From a bacterium (GTDB lineage: Bacteria > Ratteibacteria > UBA8468 > B48-G9 > JAFGKM01), in the NCBI GenBank assembly GCA_026416755.1, contig JAOAEP010000128.1, forward strand, positions 1 through 11,863: a DNA stretch of 11,863 nucleotides, given 5' to 3'. Position numbers and translations under genes: made by a program. The notes beneath the pieces are model-generated. The model did no database searches, was not told the DNA's origin, and was given only the letters and a program-made list of their open reading frames with translations. Within the stretch, counting starts at the first letter, position 1; every line of letters starts with the position of its first letter. Below are positions 1 through 7,900 of this stretch, in pieces.

Positions 1-1086
1 GCTTTTGTAGAACAAATAAGTGAAACAGTTGGAGAAGATGGAAGATATATTCATTTAGGACTAACTTCATCAGATGTGATAGATACTTCCTTTGCATTAA
101 TTTTGAGAGAAGCTGGAAATGAGATTCTTAATGATATTGAAAAGTTAATTTTAATATTAAAGAATAAAGCAATTGCCTATAAAAATGTGATAATGATAGG
201 AAGAACTCATGGAATTCATGCAGAACCTGTGACACTTGGATTTAAAATTGGTACCTGGTATTTTGAATTTTTGAGAAATAAAGAAAGGATGCAAAGAGCT
301 ATTGAAGAAATAAATGTTGGAAAGATATCAGGGGCAGTTGGAACCTTTTCTAATATAATGCCTGAGGTTGAAGAATATGTATGTAGAAAATTTAACTTAT
401 ATAGAGAGAGATTTTCAACTCAAATAATATCAAGGGATAGGTATGCATATTTCCTTTCAACAATTGGTGTCATTGCATCCAGTTGTGAAAAGATTGCTTT
501 ACAGTTTAGATTATTACAACAAACAGAAATATCAGAAATTTTAGAGCCTTTTGGAAAAGGACAAAAAGGTTCATCTGCTATGCCTCATAAAAGAAATCCA
601 ATACTTTGTGAAAGAATCTGTGGACTTGCGAGAGTTATTAAAAAAAATGTAAATGTAGGACTTGAAAATGTTGCTTTATGGCATGAAAGAGATATAAGTC
701 ATTCCTCTGCTGAGAGAATAATTTTACCTGAATCAACTATTCTTCTTGATTATATATTAAACCTTCTGATTAGAGTAATTGAGAATATGGAAATAAACTT
801 AGAAAATATTGATAAAAACTTGAAAATTTTACAAAATGTATATTTTTCACAAAAGTTATTAAATACTCTTGTTTTAAAAGGTGTTTCAAGAAAAGAGGCA
901 TATGAAAAAATACAACAGATTTCTTTTGATGCAATTAATAATAAAAAGGATTTTTGTGAACTTATAAAAAAAGATAATTCCATAACTAAATATATAGATG
1001 CTCAGGAACTTGAAAAAATTTGTGATATAAAAGAACTTTTAAAAAATCTTGATATTATTTTTCAATATCTTCAGGAAGAAAAATGA
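1..1086 (+). CDS. purB: Adenylosuccinate lyase, 5'-truncated by window edge
   Basis: Adenylosuccinate lyase of the fumarase/aspartase superfamily. It splits fumarate from SAICAR and from adenylosuccinate in cytoplasmic purine synthesis. The frame is open from base 1, so the gene begins upstream; 361 codons are visible and, compared with the usual length of about 430, roughly 70 N-terminal residues are missing. Visible motifs, numbered from base 1: HLGLTSSD at codons 18-25, GRTHGIHAEP at 67-76 with the catalytic-region histidines, and the fumarate lyase signature GSSAMPHKRNP at 190-200 (bases 568-600), which holds the mobile-loop serine. The following LENVALWHERDISHSSAER stretch is also typical of PurB rather than argininosuccinate lyase or fumarase. 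The in-frame GTG at base 76 falls inside the conserved TSSD motif and is not the start. The stop overlaps the next start (ATGA, 1083-1086). Confidence 0.96.
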   Translation, partial: AFVEQISETVGEDGRYIHLGLTSSDVIDTSFALILREAGNEILNDIEKLILILKNKAIAYKNVIMIGRTHGIHAEPVTLGFKIGTWYFEFLRNKERMQRAIEEINVGKISGAVGTFSNIMPEVEEYVCRKFNLYRERFSTQIISRDRYAYFLSTIGVIASSCEKIALQFRLLQQTEISEILEPFGKGQKGSSAMPHKRNPILCERICGLARVIKKNVNVGLENVALWHERDISHSSAERIILPESTILLDYILNLLIRVIENMEINLENIDKNLKILQNVYFSQKLLNTLVLKGVSRKEAYEKIQQISFDAINNKKDFCELIKKDNSITKYIDAQELEKICDIKELLKNLDIIFQYLQEEK

Positions 1087-2108
1087 AATATATCCTTTTT
1101 ACACTTCATGGTTATTCAGAACTTTTTAAAAAAAGAGGAGAAAAAACACTATTTGAATTCGCTAAAAAAGAAAACTTTGAAAATTTTATGGGGAATGGGT
1201 TCTGGGGATATACAATATTGGAAAAGACAGTTGAAAAAAGTTATTTTAGTTTTTTAAATATTGGAGAATCTTTTCCAGGAGAAGGTTTTATAAGGGCTTT
1301 AAAGTATTCTATCTCCAAAAAAGAAAATGACAATTTCTTTTTATGTCAATTTGTATTTAGTAATGAAAATTATATTATTGAAACCGATATTTATCTAAAT
1401 CCAAAAGAAAAACAAAAACTACTTGAAGAGATTGCAATAACACAAAATGATTTTGATTTTTTCATCTTTAAAGAAGATATTTTATTAAAATACAATTGCC
1501 CAAATTTACCTTTAATAGAGAATTTATTCCCTAATAAAATAAAAAATAAGTCAATAAACGAACTTCAATATAAAAAAGAAGGTTTTGAAAAAATAAATAA
1601 ACTTATGACTGATTCTTTTAAAATTTTAAATAAAAGTATAATAAATAAGGTAAGAATGGATTTAAATGAACCGGTGGCTAATTTTTTATATGTTTATGGA
1701 ATGGGGAAATTAAAAGAAAAAATTGATGTCTATGAAAAAATAAAAAAAAGAGTATTGTTTTATTCTAATAGTGAAATTTTAGAAGGATTAAGAATTTTTT
1801 TTAATATTGAAAAAGTTCATAAAATTCCAGAAATTGAAGAGGGAATACTATATTGGTTTAATTTTTCTTTAAATTTAAATGATTCACCCTCTATATGGGT
1901 AAAAAATTTTGAAATATTTGCAAAAGACGTATTGGAAAAAATACAATATAGAGAAGATACAAGGTTTTTATTTATCTTTGACCCATTTATGAATGAAAAT
2001 TATGAATATGAAAAATCACTATCTATTTTTCTTGCTGTCAATTTTTCAAAAAAAATAAAAAAGAAATATAAAAATTCCGCATTTCTCTTTAAGAACTTCA
2101 TAGATTAA
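1083..2108 (+). CDS. Degenerate ApgM-like protein, probable pseudoenzyme of the alkaline phosphatase superfamily
   Basis: 341 residues. No intact catalytic motif is visible, but the order of segments follows the archaeal-type cofactor-independent phosphoglycerate mutase (ApgM, COG3635-like), compared from memory. MKYILFTLHG matches the N-terminal MKYxIxxxDG. GEKTLFEFAKKENFENFMGNG (residues 19-39) matches the GKTPLEAAKTPNxDxLAxxG region. Residues 53-90 match the phosphoserine loop through the AFRCNLV strand (here FFLCQFV). Residues 175-250, with ILNKSIINKVR, EPVANFLYVYGMGK and IPE, match the region before the second metal site. Ligand positions are lost: the first Asp is His9, the Arg of AFRCN is Leu, the GH and DH histidines are absent, and a segment of about 25 residues after IPE is missing. 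The whole protein has only two histidines (H9, H246); Ser53 may remain. A ribosome site AGGA (1073-1076) and ATGA/TAATG overlaps tie it to purB and folK. The frame is intact over 341 codons, so it is probably a maintained protein. Its function is unknown. Confidence 0.6.
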   Translation: MKYILFTLHGYSELFKKRGEKTLFEFAKKENFENFMGNGFWGYTILEKTVEKSYFSFLNIGESFPGEGFIRALKYSISKKENDNFFLCQFVFSNENYIIETDIYLNPKEKQKLLEEIAITQNDFDFFIFKEDILLKYNCPNLPLIENLFPNKIKNKSINELQYKKEGFEKINKLMTDSFKILNKSIINKVRMDLNEPVANFLYVYGMGKLKEKIDVYEKIKKRVLFYSNSEILEGLRIFFNIEKVHKIPEIEEGILYWFNFSLNLNDSPSIWVKNFEIFAKDVLEKIQYREDTRFLFIFDPFMNENYEYEKSLSIFLAVNFSKKIKKKYKNSAFLFKNFID

Positions 2109-2554
2109 TGATAAAAGTTTATATAGCAATTGGAAGTAATAAAGGTGAAAGAGAAAAAAATATAAAAATAGGTATAAAAGAGATAGAGAAGTTTGTTAAA
2201 ATTAAGAAAATTTCGGCTTTTTATGAGAATCCACCTGTAGAAGCGAAGGGAGGGAATTTTTTAAATGGAGCAATAGAAATTTTGACAAGTATAAATCCAT
2301 ATATTCTTTTAAAAAAATTAAAATATGTTGAAAAAAAACTTGGTAGAAAGTTTCCACATAAAAAAGGAGATGAAAGAGAAATTGATTTTGACATAATATT
2401 TTATGGCAAAGAAGTAATTATAACTAAAACTCTTAAAATACCTCATCCAAAATATAAAGATAGAGAATTTGTTTTAAAACCTCTTTTAGAGATAAATTCT
2501 GAATTATTAGACCCATTATCTAACAGAAAATTAAAAGAAATATATGTTCCCTGA
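2108..2554 (+). CDS. folK: 2-amino-4-hydroxy-6-hydroxymethyldihydropteridine pyrophosphokinase (HPPK)
   Basis: Transfers pyrophosphate from ATP to 6-hydroxymethyl-7,8-dihydropterin, the step before dihydropteroate synthase in folate synthesis; cytoplasmic. 148 residues, slightly short for the family (about 160). Motifs: AIGSNKGEREKNI at residues 7-19 (the N-terminal GSNxG), FYENPPVEAKGGNFLNGAIEI at 38-58 (pterin-binding loop and FLN segment), and the HPPK signature around ERxxDFD at 89-95, where D93 and D95 should bind the two Mg ions. IPHPKYKDREFVLKPLLEI at 111-129 holds the conserved His113 and Arg119. The start overlaps the preceding stop by one base (TAATG at 2106-2110) and has no clear Shine-Dalgarno of its own, which points to translational coupling. 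No other folate gene lies in the window. Confidence 0.95.
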   Translation: MIKVYIAIGSNKGEREKNIKIGIKEIEKFVKIKKISAFYENPPVEAKGGNFLNGAIEILTSINPYILLKKLKYVEKKLGRKFPHKKGDEREIDFDIIFYGKEVIITKTLKIPHPKYKDREFVLKPLLEINSELLDPLSNRKLKEIYVP

Positions 2555-2608
2555 CTTTATAAAATTTTTTTTAATTCTTGAAAAAACTACTTCTTAATGG
2601 ATTTAGGT

Positions 2609-2637
2609 TTGACATAAAATTCATAAAATGTTAAAAT
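2609..2637 (+). promoter_or_regulatory. Sigma-70-type promoter with extended -10, for gyrB
   Basis: TTGACA (2609-2614), a 17-base spacer, then TAAAAT (2632-2637), preceded by TG one base before the -10 box (TGt, 2629-2631). The -35 is a perfect consensus and the -10 differs at one position. Transcription would begin near 2644, leaving a leader of about 20 bases that contains the gyrB ribosome site. This is the only such match I saw in the 110-base gap between folK and gyrB. The TTAAAAT around the -10 is repeated at 2644-2650, near the predicted start point. Confidence 0.75.
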
Positions 2638-2650
2638 ATTTTGTTAAAAT

Positions 2651-2656
2651 GGAGGG
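2651..2656 (+). promoter_or_regulatory. Ribosome binding site that fixes the gyrB start
   Basis: GGAGGG with an 8-base gap to ATG at 2665. An in-frame TTG at 2641 lies upstream, but it would sit at or before the predicted transcription start and has no Shine-Dalgarno, so ATG 2665 is preferred. Confidence 0.8.
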
Positions 2657-2664
2657 TTCTTTTA

Positions 2665-5037
2665 ATGGAGAAAAAAGATGATTTGATTTATGATGCATCA
2701 AGTATCCAAGTTCTGGGTGGAATAGAAGCAGTAAGAAAAAGACCTGCAATGTATATAGGAGATACTTCTACAGGAGGATTACACCATCTTGTGTTTGAAG
2801 TTGTAGATAATAGTATAGATGAAGCAATGGCTGGTTTTTGTAATGAGATAAATGTAGTTATTCACCCAGAAAATATCGTTTCTGTAGAGGATAATGGTAG
2901 AGGGATTCCCGTAGATATTCATAAGATAGAAAAAAAACCCGCTGTAGAAGTTGTTATGACTACTTTACATTCTGGCGGTAAATTTGATAAAAAAGTTTAT
3001 AAGGTTTCTGGAGGGTTACATGGTGTTGGTGTTTCTGTTGTAAATGCTCTTTCAGAATTCCTTGAAGTTGAAGTTAAAAGAGATGGTAAAGTTTATTATC
3101 AAAAATATGAAAGAGGGAAACCAGTTACTCCTTTAAAAATTATTGGAAAAACAGAAAAAACAGGAACAAAAGTTACATTTAAGCCCGATGAAGAAATTTT
3201 TGAGACAATTGTGTTTGATGAAAACATATTGATAGCACGTCTTAAAGAATTAGCTTTTTTAAATTCAGGAGTGAAAATTATATTTACTGATAAAAGAAAG
3301 AACATAAAAGAAGAATTTAAATATGATGGGGGTTTGATTTCTTTTGTAGAATATCTTAATGAAAATAAGAAAGTTCTTCATGCAAAACCATTTTACGTTA
3401 AAAAAACAGAAGAAGATATAGAAATTGAATCTGTATTTCAATATAATGATGGATATAGTGAAACAGTTATTTCTTTTGCAAACAATGTCAATACAAAAGA
3501 GGGTGGGACCCATTTAACAGGATTCAGAAGTGGACTTACAAGAGCAATAAATGAATACGGAAAGAACAATGGATTTCTTATTGATATGAGTTTAACTGGT
3601 GAAGATATAAAAGAAGGATTAACTGGTATAATTGCAGTAAAATTACCAGAACCTCAATTTGAAGGACAAACAAAAGCGAAACTTGGTAACTCAAAAGTAA
3701 GATTTATTGTAGAAGGAGTTATTTATGAAAATGTTCTTACTTTTTTGGAAGAAAATCCAGAGGCAGGAAGAGAAATACTAAATAAGTGTATTGCCACTGC
3801 AAAAGCAAGAGAAGCCGCAAGGAAAGCAAGAGAATTAACGAGAAAAAAATTACTTGAAACAGGTGCACTTCCAGGTAAACTTGCTGATTGTTCAATTAAA
3901 GAACCTGAAAAAAGAGAATTATTTATTGTAGAAGGTGATTCAGCCGGGGGAAGCGCAAAACAAGGAAGGGAGAGGACTTTTCAAGCAATTTTACCTTTAA
4001 AAGGAAAAATAATTAATACTGAAAAAGCATCTCTTGAGAAGGTTCTTAATAATGATGAAATAAAAACAATCATAAGTGCAATAGGGGGTGGTGTAGGTGA
4101 TGATTTTGATATAAGTAAAGTGAGATACCACAAGATAATTATAATGACAGATGCAGATGTAGATGGTGCACATATAAAAACATTACTTTTGACTTTTTTC
4201 TATAGACAAATGACGGACTTAATAAAGCATGGTTATGTATATATAGCCCAGCCGCCCCTCTATAAAATTAAAAAAGGTAAAAAAGAATTTTATATAGAGA
4301 CAGAAAATGATATGGATAAAACTATTGTTCAATTTGCAAAAGAGAGAATTAAGATTTTTTTAAGTTATGATACAAAATTAATAGAATATAATGAACAGAT
4401 TTTGACACTTTTTGAAATAAGTAAGAGAATTTCGGAAATAATAAAGACATTGACGTTCAAAGGATTAGATATTAAAAAAATTATCTCATTTTATAAAAAA
4501 AATCAGAAAATGCCAGGTTTTTTTGTAAAGTATAATGATGAAGAAGTATTTTTATTTGATGAGGAAGAAGTTGGAGAATATTTAAATAAGAAGGGAGAAG
4601 AATTTGATCTTTTCTCAGAGAGTGAAGGAAAGAAATATAAACTTATTGAGATATATGAAGCAAAAGAATTAGAGAAAATATTTAAAAAATTGGAAGAAAT
4701 GAAGATAAAAGTTGATAAAATTTTTGATAAAGTTTTCATCATAAAAGATGAAAAAGGGAAAGAAGAGAGAGTTTCAATTACTGAAATATACGAAACTATA
4801 AAGGAAAGGGAGAAAAGCAATTTCGTCATTCAAAGATATAAAGGACTTGGGGAAATGAATCCTGAGCAATTATGGGAAACCACAATGAATCCTCAAACAA
4901 GAAGATTAAAAAAAATTACTATAGAAGATGCAATAAAAGCAGAACAGATGTTTACTATTTTAATGGGAGAGGTTGTTGAACCAAGAAGAGAATTTATTGA
5001 GAAATATGCAAAAGAAGTAAAAAACCTTGACATTTAA
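2665..5037 (+). CDS. gyrB: DNA gyrase subunit B
   Basis: ATPase subunit of DNA gyrase (with GyrA, A2B2), which introduces negative supercoils. 790 residues from ATG 2665. The GHKL ATPase domain shows E45 and N49 in EVVDNSIDEA (general base and Mg ligand), DNGRGIP at 76-82, GGLHGVGVSVVNALS at 116-130, and the QTK loop at 335-337. The TOPRIM domain shows EGDSAGGS at 423-430 and DADVDG at 496-501, the metal-binding acidic residues. The C-terminal part has QRYKGLGEMNPEQLWETTM at 723-741 and the end LMGEVVEPRREFIEKYA, typical of GyrB rather than ParE. Roughly residues 560-715 form a lysine- and glutamate-rich insertion, so the protein has the long form (about 800 residues, as in many Gram-negative bacteria) rather than the 640-residue form. 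gyrA starts 12 bases after its stop codon. Confidence 0.97.
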   Translation: MEKKDDLIYDASSIQVLGGIEAVRKRPAMYIGDTSTGGLHHLVFEVVDNSIDEAMAGFCNEINVVIHPENIVSVEDNGRGIPVDIHKIEKKPAVEVVMTTLHSGGKFDKKVYKVSGGLHGVGVSVVNALSEFLEVEVKRDGKVYYQKYERGKPVTPLKIIGKTEKTGTKVTFKPDEEIFETIVFDENILIARLKELAFLNSGVKIIFTDKRKNIKEEFKYDGGLISFVEYLNENKKVLHAKPFYVKKTEEDIEIESVFQYNDGYSETVISFANNVNTKEGGTHLTGFRSGLTRAINEYGKNNGFLIDMSLTGEDIKEGLTGIIAVKLPEPQFEGQTKAKLGNSKVRFIVEGVIYENVLTFLEENPEAGREILNKCIATAKAREAARKARELTRKKLLETGALPGKLADCSIKEPEKRELFIVEGDSAGGSAKQGRERTFQAILPLKGKIINTEKASLEKVLNNDEIKTIISAIGGGVGDDFDISKVRYHKIIIMTDADVDGAHIKTLLLTFFYRQMTDLIKHGYVYIAQPPLYKIKKGKKEFYIETENDMDKTIVQFAKERIKIFLSYDTKLIEYNEQILTLFEISKRISEIIKTLTFKGLDIKKIISFYKKNQKMPGFFVKYNDEEVFLFDEEEVGEYLNKKGEEFDLFSESEGKKYKLIEIYEAKELEKIFKKLEEMKIKVDKIFDKVFIIKDEKGKEERVSITEIYETIKEREKSNFVIQRYKGLGEMNPEQLWETTMNPQTRRLKKITIEDAIKAEQMFTILMGEVVEPRREFIEKYAKEVKNLDI

Positions 5038-5048
5038 GAAAGGAAATT

Positions 5049-7490
5049 ATGGATGGAGAAAAAATTATAACAGTTGGTATAGAAGAGGAAATGAGGGAGT
5101 CCTATCTTGATTATGCAATGAGTGTTATCATAGGAAGGGCTCTACCAGATATAAGGGATGGATTAAAACCTGTTCATAGAAGAATTTTATATGGGATGCT
5201 TGAACTTGGTTTAGAGCCAGGTAAACCCTTTAAGAAATCAGCAAGAATTGTTGGAGAGGTTATGGGTAAATATCATCCTCATGGGGATGCACCAATTTAT
5301 GAGGCAATTGCAAGAATGGCACAAAATTTTTCTTTAAGATGTCCTTTAATTGAAGGGCAAGGAAATTTTGGATCAATTGATGGAGATCCCCCTGCAGCGA
5401 TGAGATACACAGAGGCACGTCTTGCCCCAATTGCTATGGAAATGCTTACAGATATTGAAAAGGAAACTGTTGATTTTATTCCAAATTTTGATGAGTCATT
5501 GATGGAACCAACCGTTTTACCAAGTAGAATTCCCAATCTTTTGATAAATGGTTCTTCAGGAATAGCAGTTGGTATGGCTACAAATATTCCACCTCATAAT
5601 TTATCAGAAGTTATAGATGCACTTATAAAATTAATTGATAATCCCGAAACAACTATAGATGAAATAATAAAAATTATCCCAGGACCAGATTTCCCAACAG
5701 GTGGAATGATATGTGGGAAAGATGGAATAAGAACTGCGTATAATACAGGTAAAGGCATAATTATTTTAAGAGGTCATGTAGAAGTTGAAGAAGAAAAAAA
5801 TAAATTAAACATTATTGTAAAAACAATCCCTTTTGGAGTTAATAAATCAAATCTTGTAGAAGAAATAGCAAATCTTATTGAAAATGGAAAAATTGGAGGG
5901 GTTAGTGAGGTAAGGGATGAATCAGATAAAAGTGGTATAAGAGTAGTTCTTGAAGTAAAGAAAGGAGAAAATGTTGATATAATAATAAACCAACTTTATA
6001 AACATACACAATTACAGACATCCTATAGCATAATAAATCTTGCCCTTGTTAATAGACAACCCAAATTATTAAACCTAAAAGATATGCTCCAACTTTTTTT
6101 AGATTTTAGACAGGAAATAGTAATAAAGAGGACTAATTATGAATTAAAAAAAGCGGAAGAGAGACATCATATTCTTCTTGGATTAATAATTGCTCTAAAT
6201 AACTTAGATAAAGTTATTGATTTAATAAAAAATTCCAAAAATATAGATGAAGCAAGAGAAAAATTAATAAAGAGTTTTAAGATTAGTGAAATACAGGCAA
6301 ATTCTATTTTAAGTATGCCGCTTTCAAGATTGACAGGTTTAGAAAGAGAAAAAATATTAAAAGAGAGAGAAGAGTTAGAAAGAAGAATAAAAGAATATAA
6401 AGAAATTTTAACAAATTCTGATAAAGTGAAGGAAATAATAAAAAGTGAACTTCTTGAAATTAAGGAAAAATATGGAGACGAAAGAAAAACCGAAATAGTT
6501 GAAAGTATTGAAGAGTTTGAAGATATTGATTTAATTAGACCAGAAGACATAGTTGTTACAATTTCTTATGAAGGTTATGTGAAAAGAACAAACCTTGATT
6601 TGTTTAGGAGACAAAGAAGAGGAGGTAAGGGTTTAATCGGTGCTTCTACAAAAGAAGAGGACTTTATAAAACACCTTATTTTAACCTCTACGACCGATAC
6701 ATTACTATTTTTCTCGAATAAAGGGAAAGTGTATTGGCTTAAGGGATACTTGATTCCTGAAGGAAGTAGAGTAGCAAAAGGGAAACCAATAATTAACCTT
6801 TTAAAAATTGAACCAGGAGAAAAAATTTCAACAGTAATTCCAGTTAGAGATTTCTCGAGGGATAAGTTTTTAATTATGATTACAAAAAATGGTCTTATTA
6901 AAAAAACATCTCTTGCAGCATATAGTAAACCAAGAAAAGGCGGAATTATAGGTATTGATTTAAAAGAAGGAGATAAACTTATTGATGTTAAACTTACTGA
7001 CGGGAATAACTATATCCTTTTAAGTACTAAAAATGGATTATGTATAAGATTTTCAGAAAAGGAAGTTAGACCAGTTGGAAGAAATGCTGTAGGTGTTATT
7101 GGAATAAGATTTAAGAAAAAAGACGATGAAGTAGTGGGTTCTGAGATTGTTAAACCTGAAGAAGAAGGCAAAACATTACTTACAGTTACTAAAAGAGGTT
7201 ATGGGAAAAGGACATTTATAAAAGAATATAAACTTCAACATAGAGGAGGAAAAGGAATAATTGATATAAAAGTTGGAGATAAGAATGGAGATGTTATAGG
7301 TACAAAGATTGTTTCAGATAAGGATGAAGTTATTTTAACTACAAAAAAAGGAGTTATTATAAGGATTAGGGTTTCTGACATAAGAATTGTTGGAAGAAAT
7401 ACTATTGGTGTAAAACTTATAAATCTTCCTTCTGATGACGAAATAACAGATTTAACGAAAGTTGAAAAAGAAAATAATGAAGAAAATTAA
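5049..7490 (+). CDS. gyrA: DNA gyrase subunit A
   Basis: DNA cleavage-rejoining subunit of gyrase; works with the GyrB encoded just upstream. 813 residues. The N-terminal breakage-reunion domain includes ESYLDYAMSVIIGRALPDIR (17-36), KYHPHGDAPIYEAIARMAQ (74-92) and the catalytic Tyr120 in AAMRYTEARLAP. A coiled-coil arm spans about 360-480. The C-terminal beta-pinwheel (about 495-805) carries the GyrA box QRRGGKG at 522-528, which separates GyrA from ParC, plus later blade repeats (KPRKGGIIG, VGRNAVGV, HRGGKGIID, VGRNTIGV). In the quinolone-pocket helix, the residues matching E. coli Ser83 and Asp87 are Ala81 and Glu85. GAAAGGA (5038-5044) provides a ribosome site close to ATG 5049. The end overlaps the archease start by 14 bases. 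Confidence 0.97.
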   Translation: MDGEKIITVGIEEEMRESYLDYAMSVIIGRALPDIRDGLKPVHRRILYGMLELGLEPGKPFKKSARIVGEVMGKYHPHGDAPIYEAIARMAQNFSLRCPLIEGQGNFGSIDGDPPAAMRYTEARLAPIAMEMLTDIEKETVDFIPNFDESLMEPTVLPSRIPNLLINGSSGIAVGMATNIPPHNLSEVIDALIKLIDNPETTIDEIIKIIPGPDFPTGGMICGKDGIRTAYNTGKGIIILRGHVEVEEEKNKLNIIVKTIPFGVNKSNLVEEIANLIENGKIGGVSEVRDESDKSGIRVVLEVKKGENVDIIINQLYKHTQLQTSYSIINLALVNRQPKLLNLKDMLQLFLDFRQEIVIKRTNYELKKAEERHHILLGLIIALNNLDKVIDLIKNSKNIDEAREKLIKSFKISEIQANSILSMPLSRLTGLEREKILKEREELERRIKEYKEILTNSDKVKEIIKSELLEIKEKYGDERKTEIVESIEEFEDIDLIRPEDIVVTISYEGYVKRTNLDLFRRQRRGGKGLIGASTKEEDFIKHLILTSTTDTLLFFSNKGKVYWLKGYLIPEGSRVAKGKPIINLLKIEPGEKISTVIPVRDFSRDKFLIMITKNGLIKKTSLAAYSKPRKGGIIGIDLKEGDKLIDVKLTDGNNYILLSTKNGLCIRFSEKEVRPVGRNAVGVIGIRFKKKDDEVVGSEIVKPEEEGKTLLTVTKRGYGKRTFIKEYKLQHRGGKGIIDIKVGDKNGDVIGTKIVSDKDEVILTTKKGVIIRIRVSDIRIVGRNTIGVKLINLPSDDEITDLTKVEKENNEEN

Positions 7491-7887
7491 AATTATAAAT
7501 CATACTGCGGATATAGGAATTGAAGTTTATGGGAAAACAATAGAGGAAATATTTGAAAATTCTTTAAATGGGCTTTATAGAATAATAGGGGTAAAATCTA
7601 ATGGTTATGAGAAAGAAATTGAAATTAATGTGTGTGCAGATGAGATAGAGGGACTTCTTGTAAAATTTTTAAATGAACTTATATACTATATTGAAACTCA
7701 GAAGATAGCAGGTAAAATAATCAAAATTAAAATAGATAGTAAAGAAAATAGATATAACCTATATGCTAAATTGAAAATGGGTAAGATAGAGAAAATTACA
7801 AAAGAAGTGAAAGCGACTACTTATCATAATTTGAAATTAGAGAAAATAAATGATGGATATAAAACATCAATAATTTTTGATTTGTAA
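7477..7887 (+). CDS. Archease, putative RtcB RNA-ligase activator
   Basis: Archease family. In archaea and humans, and by inference in bacteria, it promotes guanylylation and multiple turnover of the RNA ligase RtcB in tRNA splicing or RNA repair. 136 residues from ATG 7477, the usual family size. Evidence: the N-terminal HTADIGIEVYG at residues 9-19 (Asp12 is in the metal-binding motif), FLNELIYYIETQ at 64-75, and a C-terminal ATTYHNLKLEKINDGYKTSI followed by IFDL, whose Asp135 is the other conserved acidic position. An in-frame TTG at 7462 would add five lysine-rich residues, but the family starts close to the HTAD motif. The 14-base overlap with gyrA suggests coupled translation. No rtcB lies in the window. 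Confidence 0.92.
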   Translation: MKKIKIINHTADIGIEVYGKTIEEIFENSLNGLYRIIGVKSNGYEKEIEINVCADEIEGLLVKFLNELIYYIETQKIAGKIIKIKIDSKENRYNLYAKLKMGKIEKITKEVKATTYHNLKLEKINDGYKTSIIFDL

Positions 7888-7900
7888 AAAGTGAGGGAAT

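Noticed and set aside
2555..2608. Terminator after folK, or a second heat-shock-like -35 (CTTGAAA at 2577-2583)
   Set aside because: Only T and A runs, no G/C stem, and no CCCCAT-like box at the right distance from CTTGAAA.
2641..2664. TTG start at 2641 giving GyrB eight extra residues
   Set aside because: It overlaps the predicted transcription start and the Shine-Dalgarno of ATG 2665, and the extra residues match nothing typical of GyrB.
4503..4829. Minus-strand open frame of 108 codons opposite the gyrB insertion
   Set aside because: Same compositional artefact (Ser/Phe-rich), with no ribosome site or family motif.
6167..6550. Minus-strand open frame of 127 codons opposite gyrA
   Set aside because: It lies opposite the GyrA coiled-coil arm; its serine-, leucine- and phenylalanine-rich composition is what reverse reading of Lys/Glu-rich codons gives.
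7462..7476. TTG start for archease at 7462
   Set aside because: It adds only a lysine-rich pentapeptide deeper inside gyrA; the family begins close to the HTAD motif, as ATG 7477 gives.
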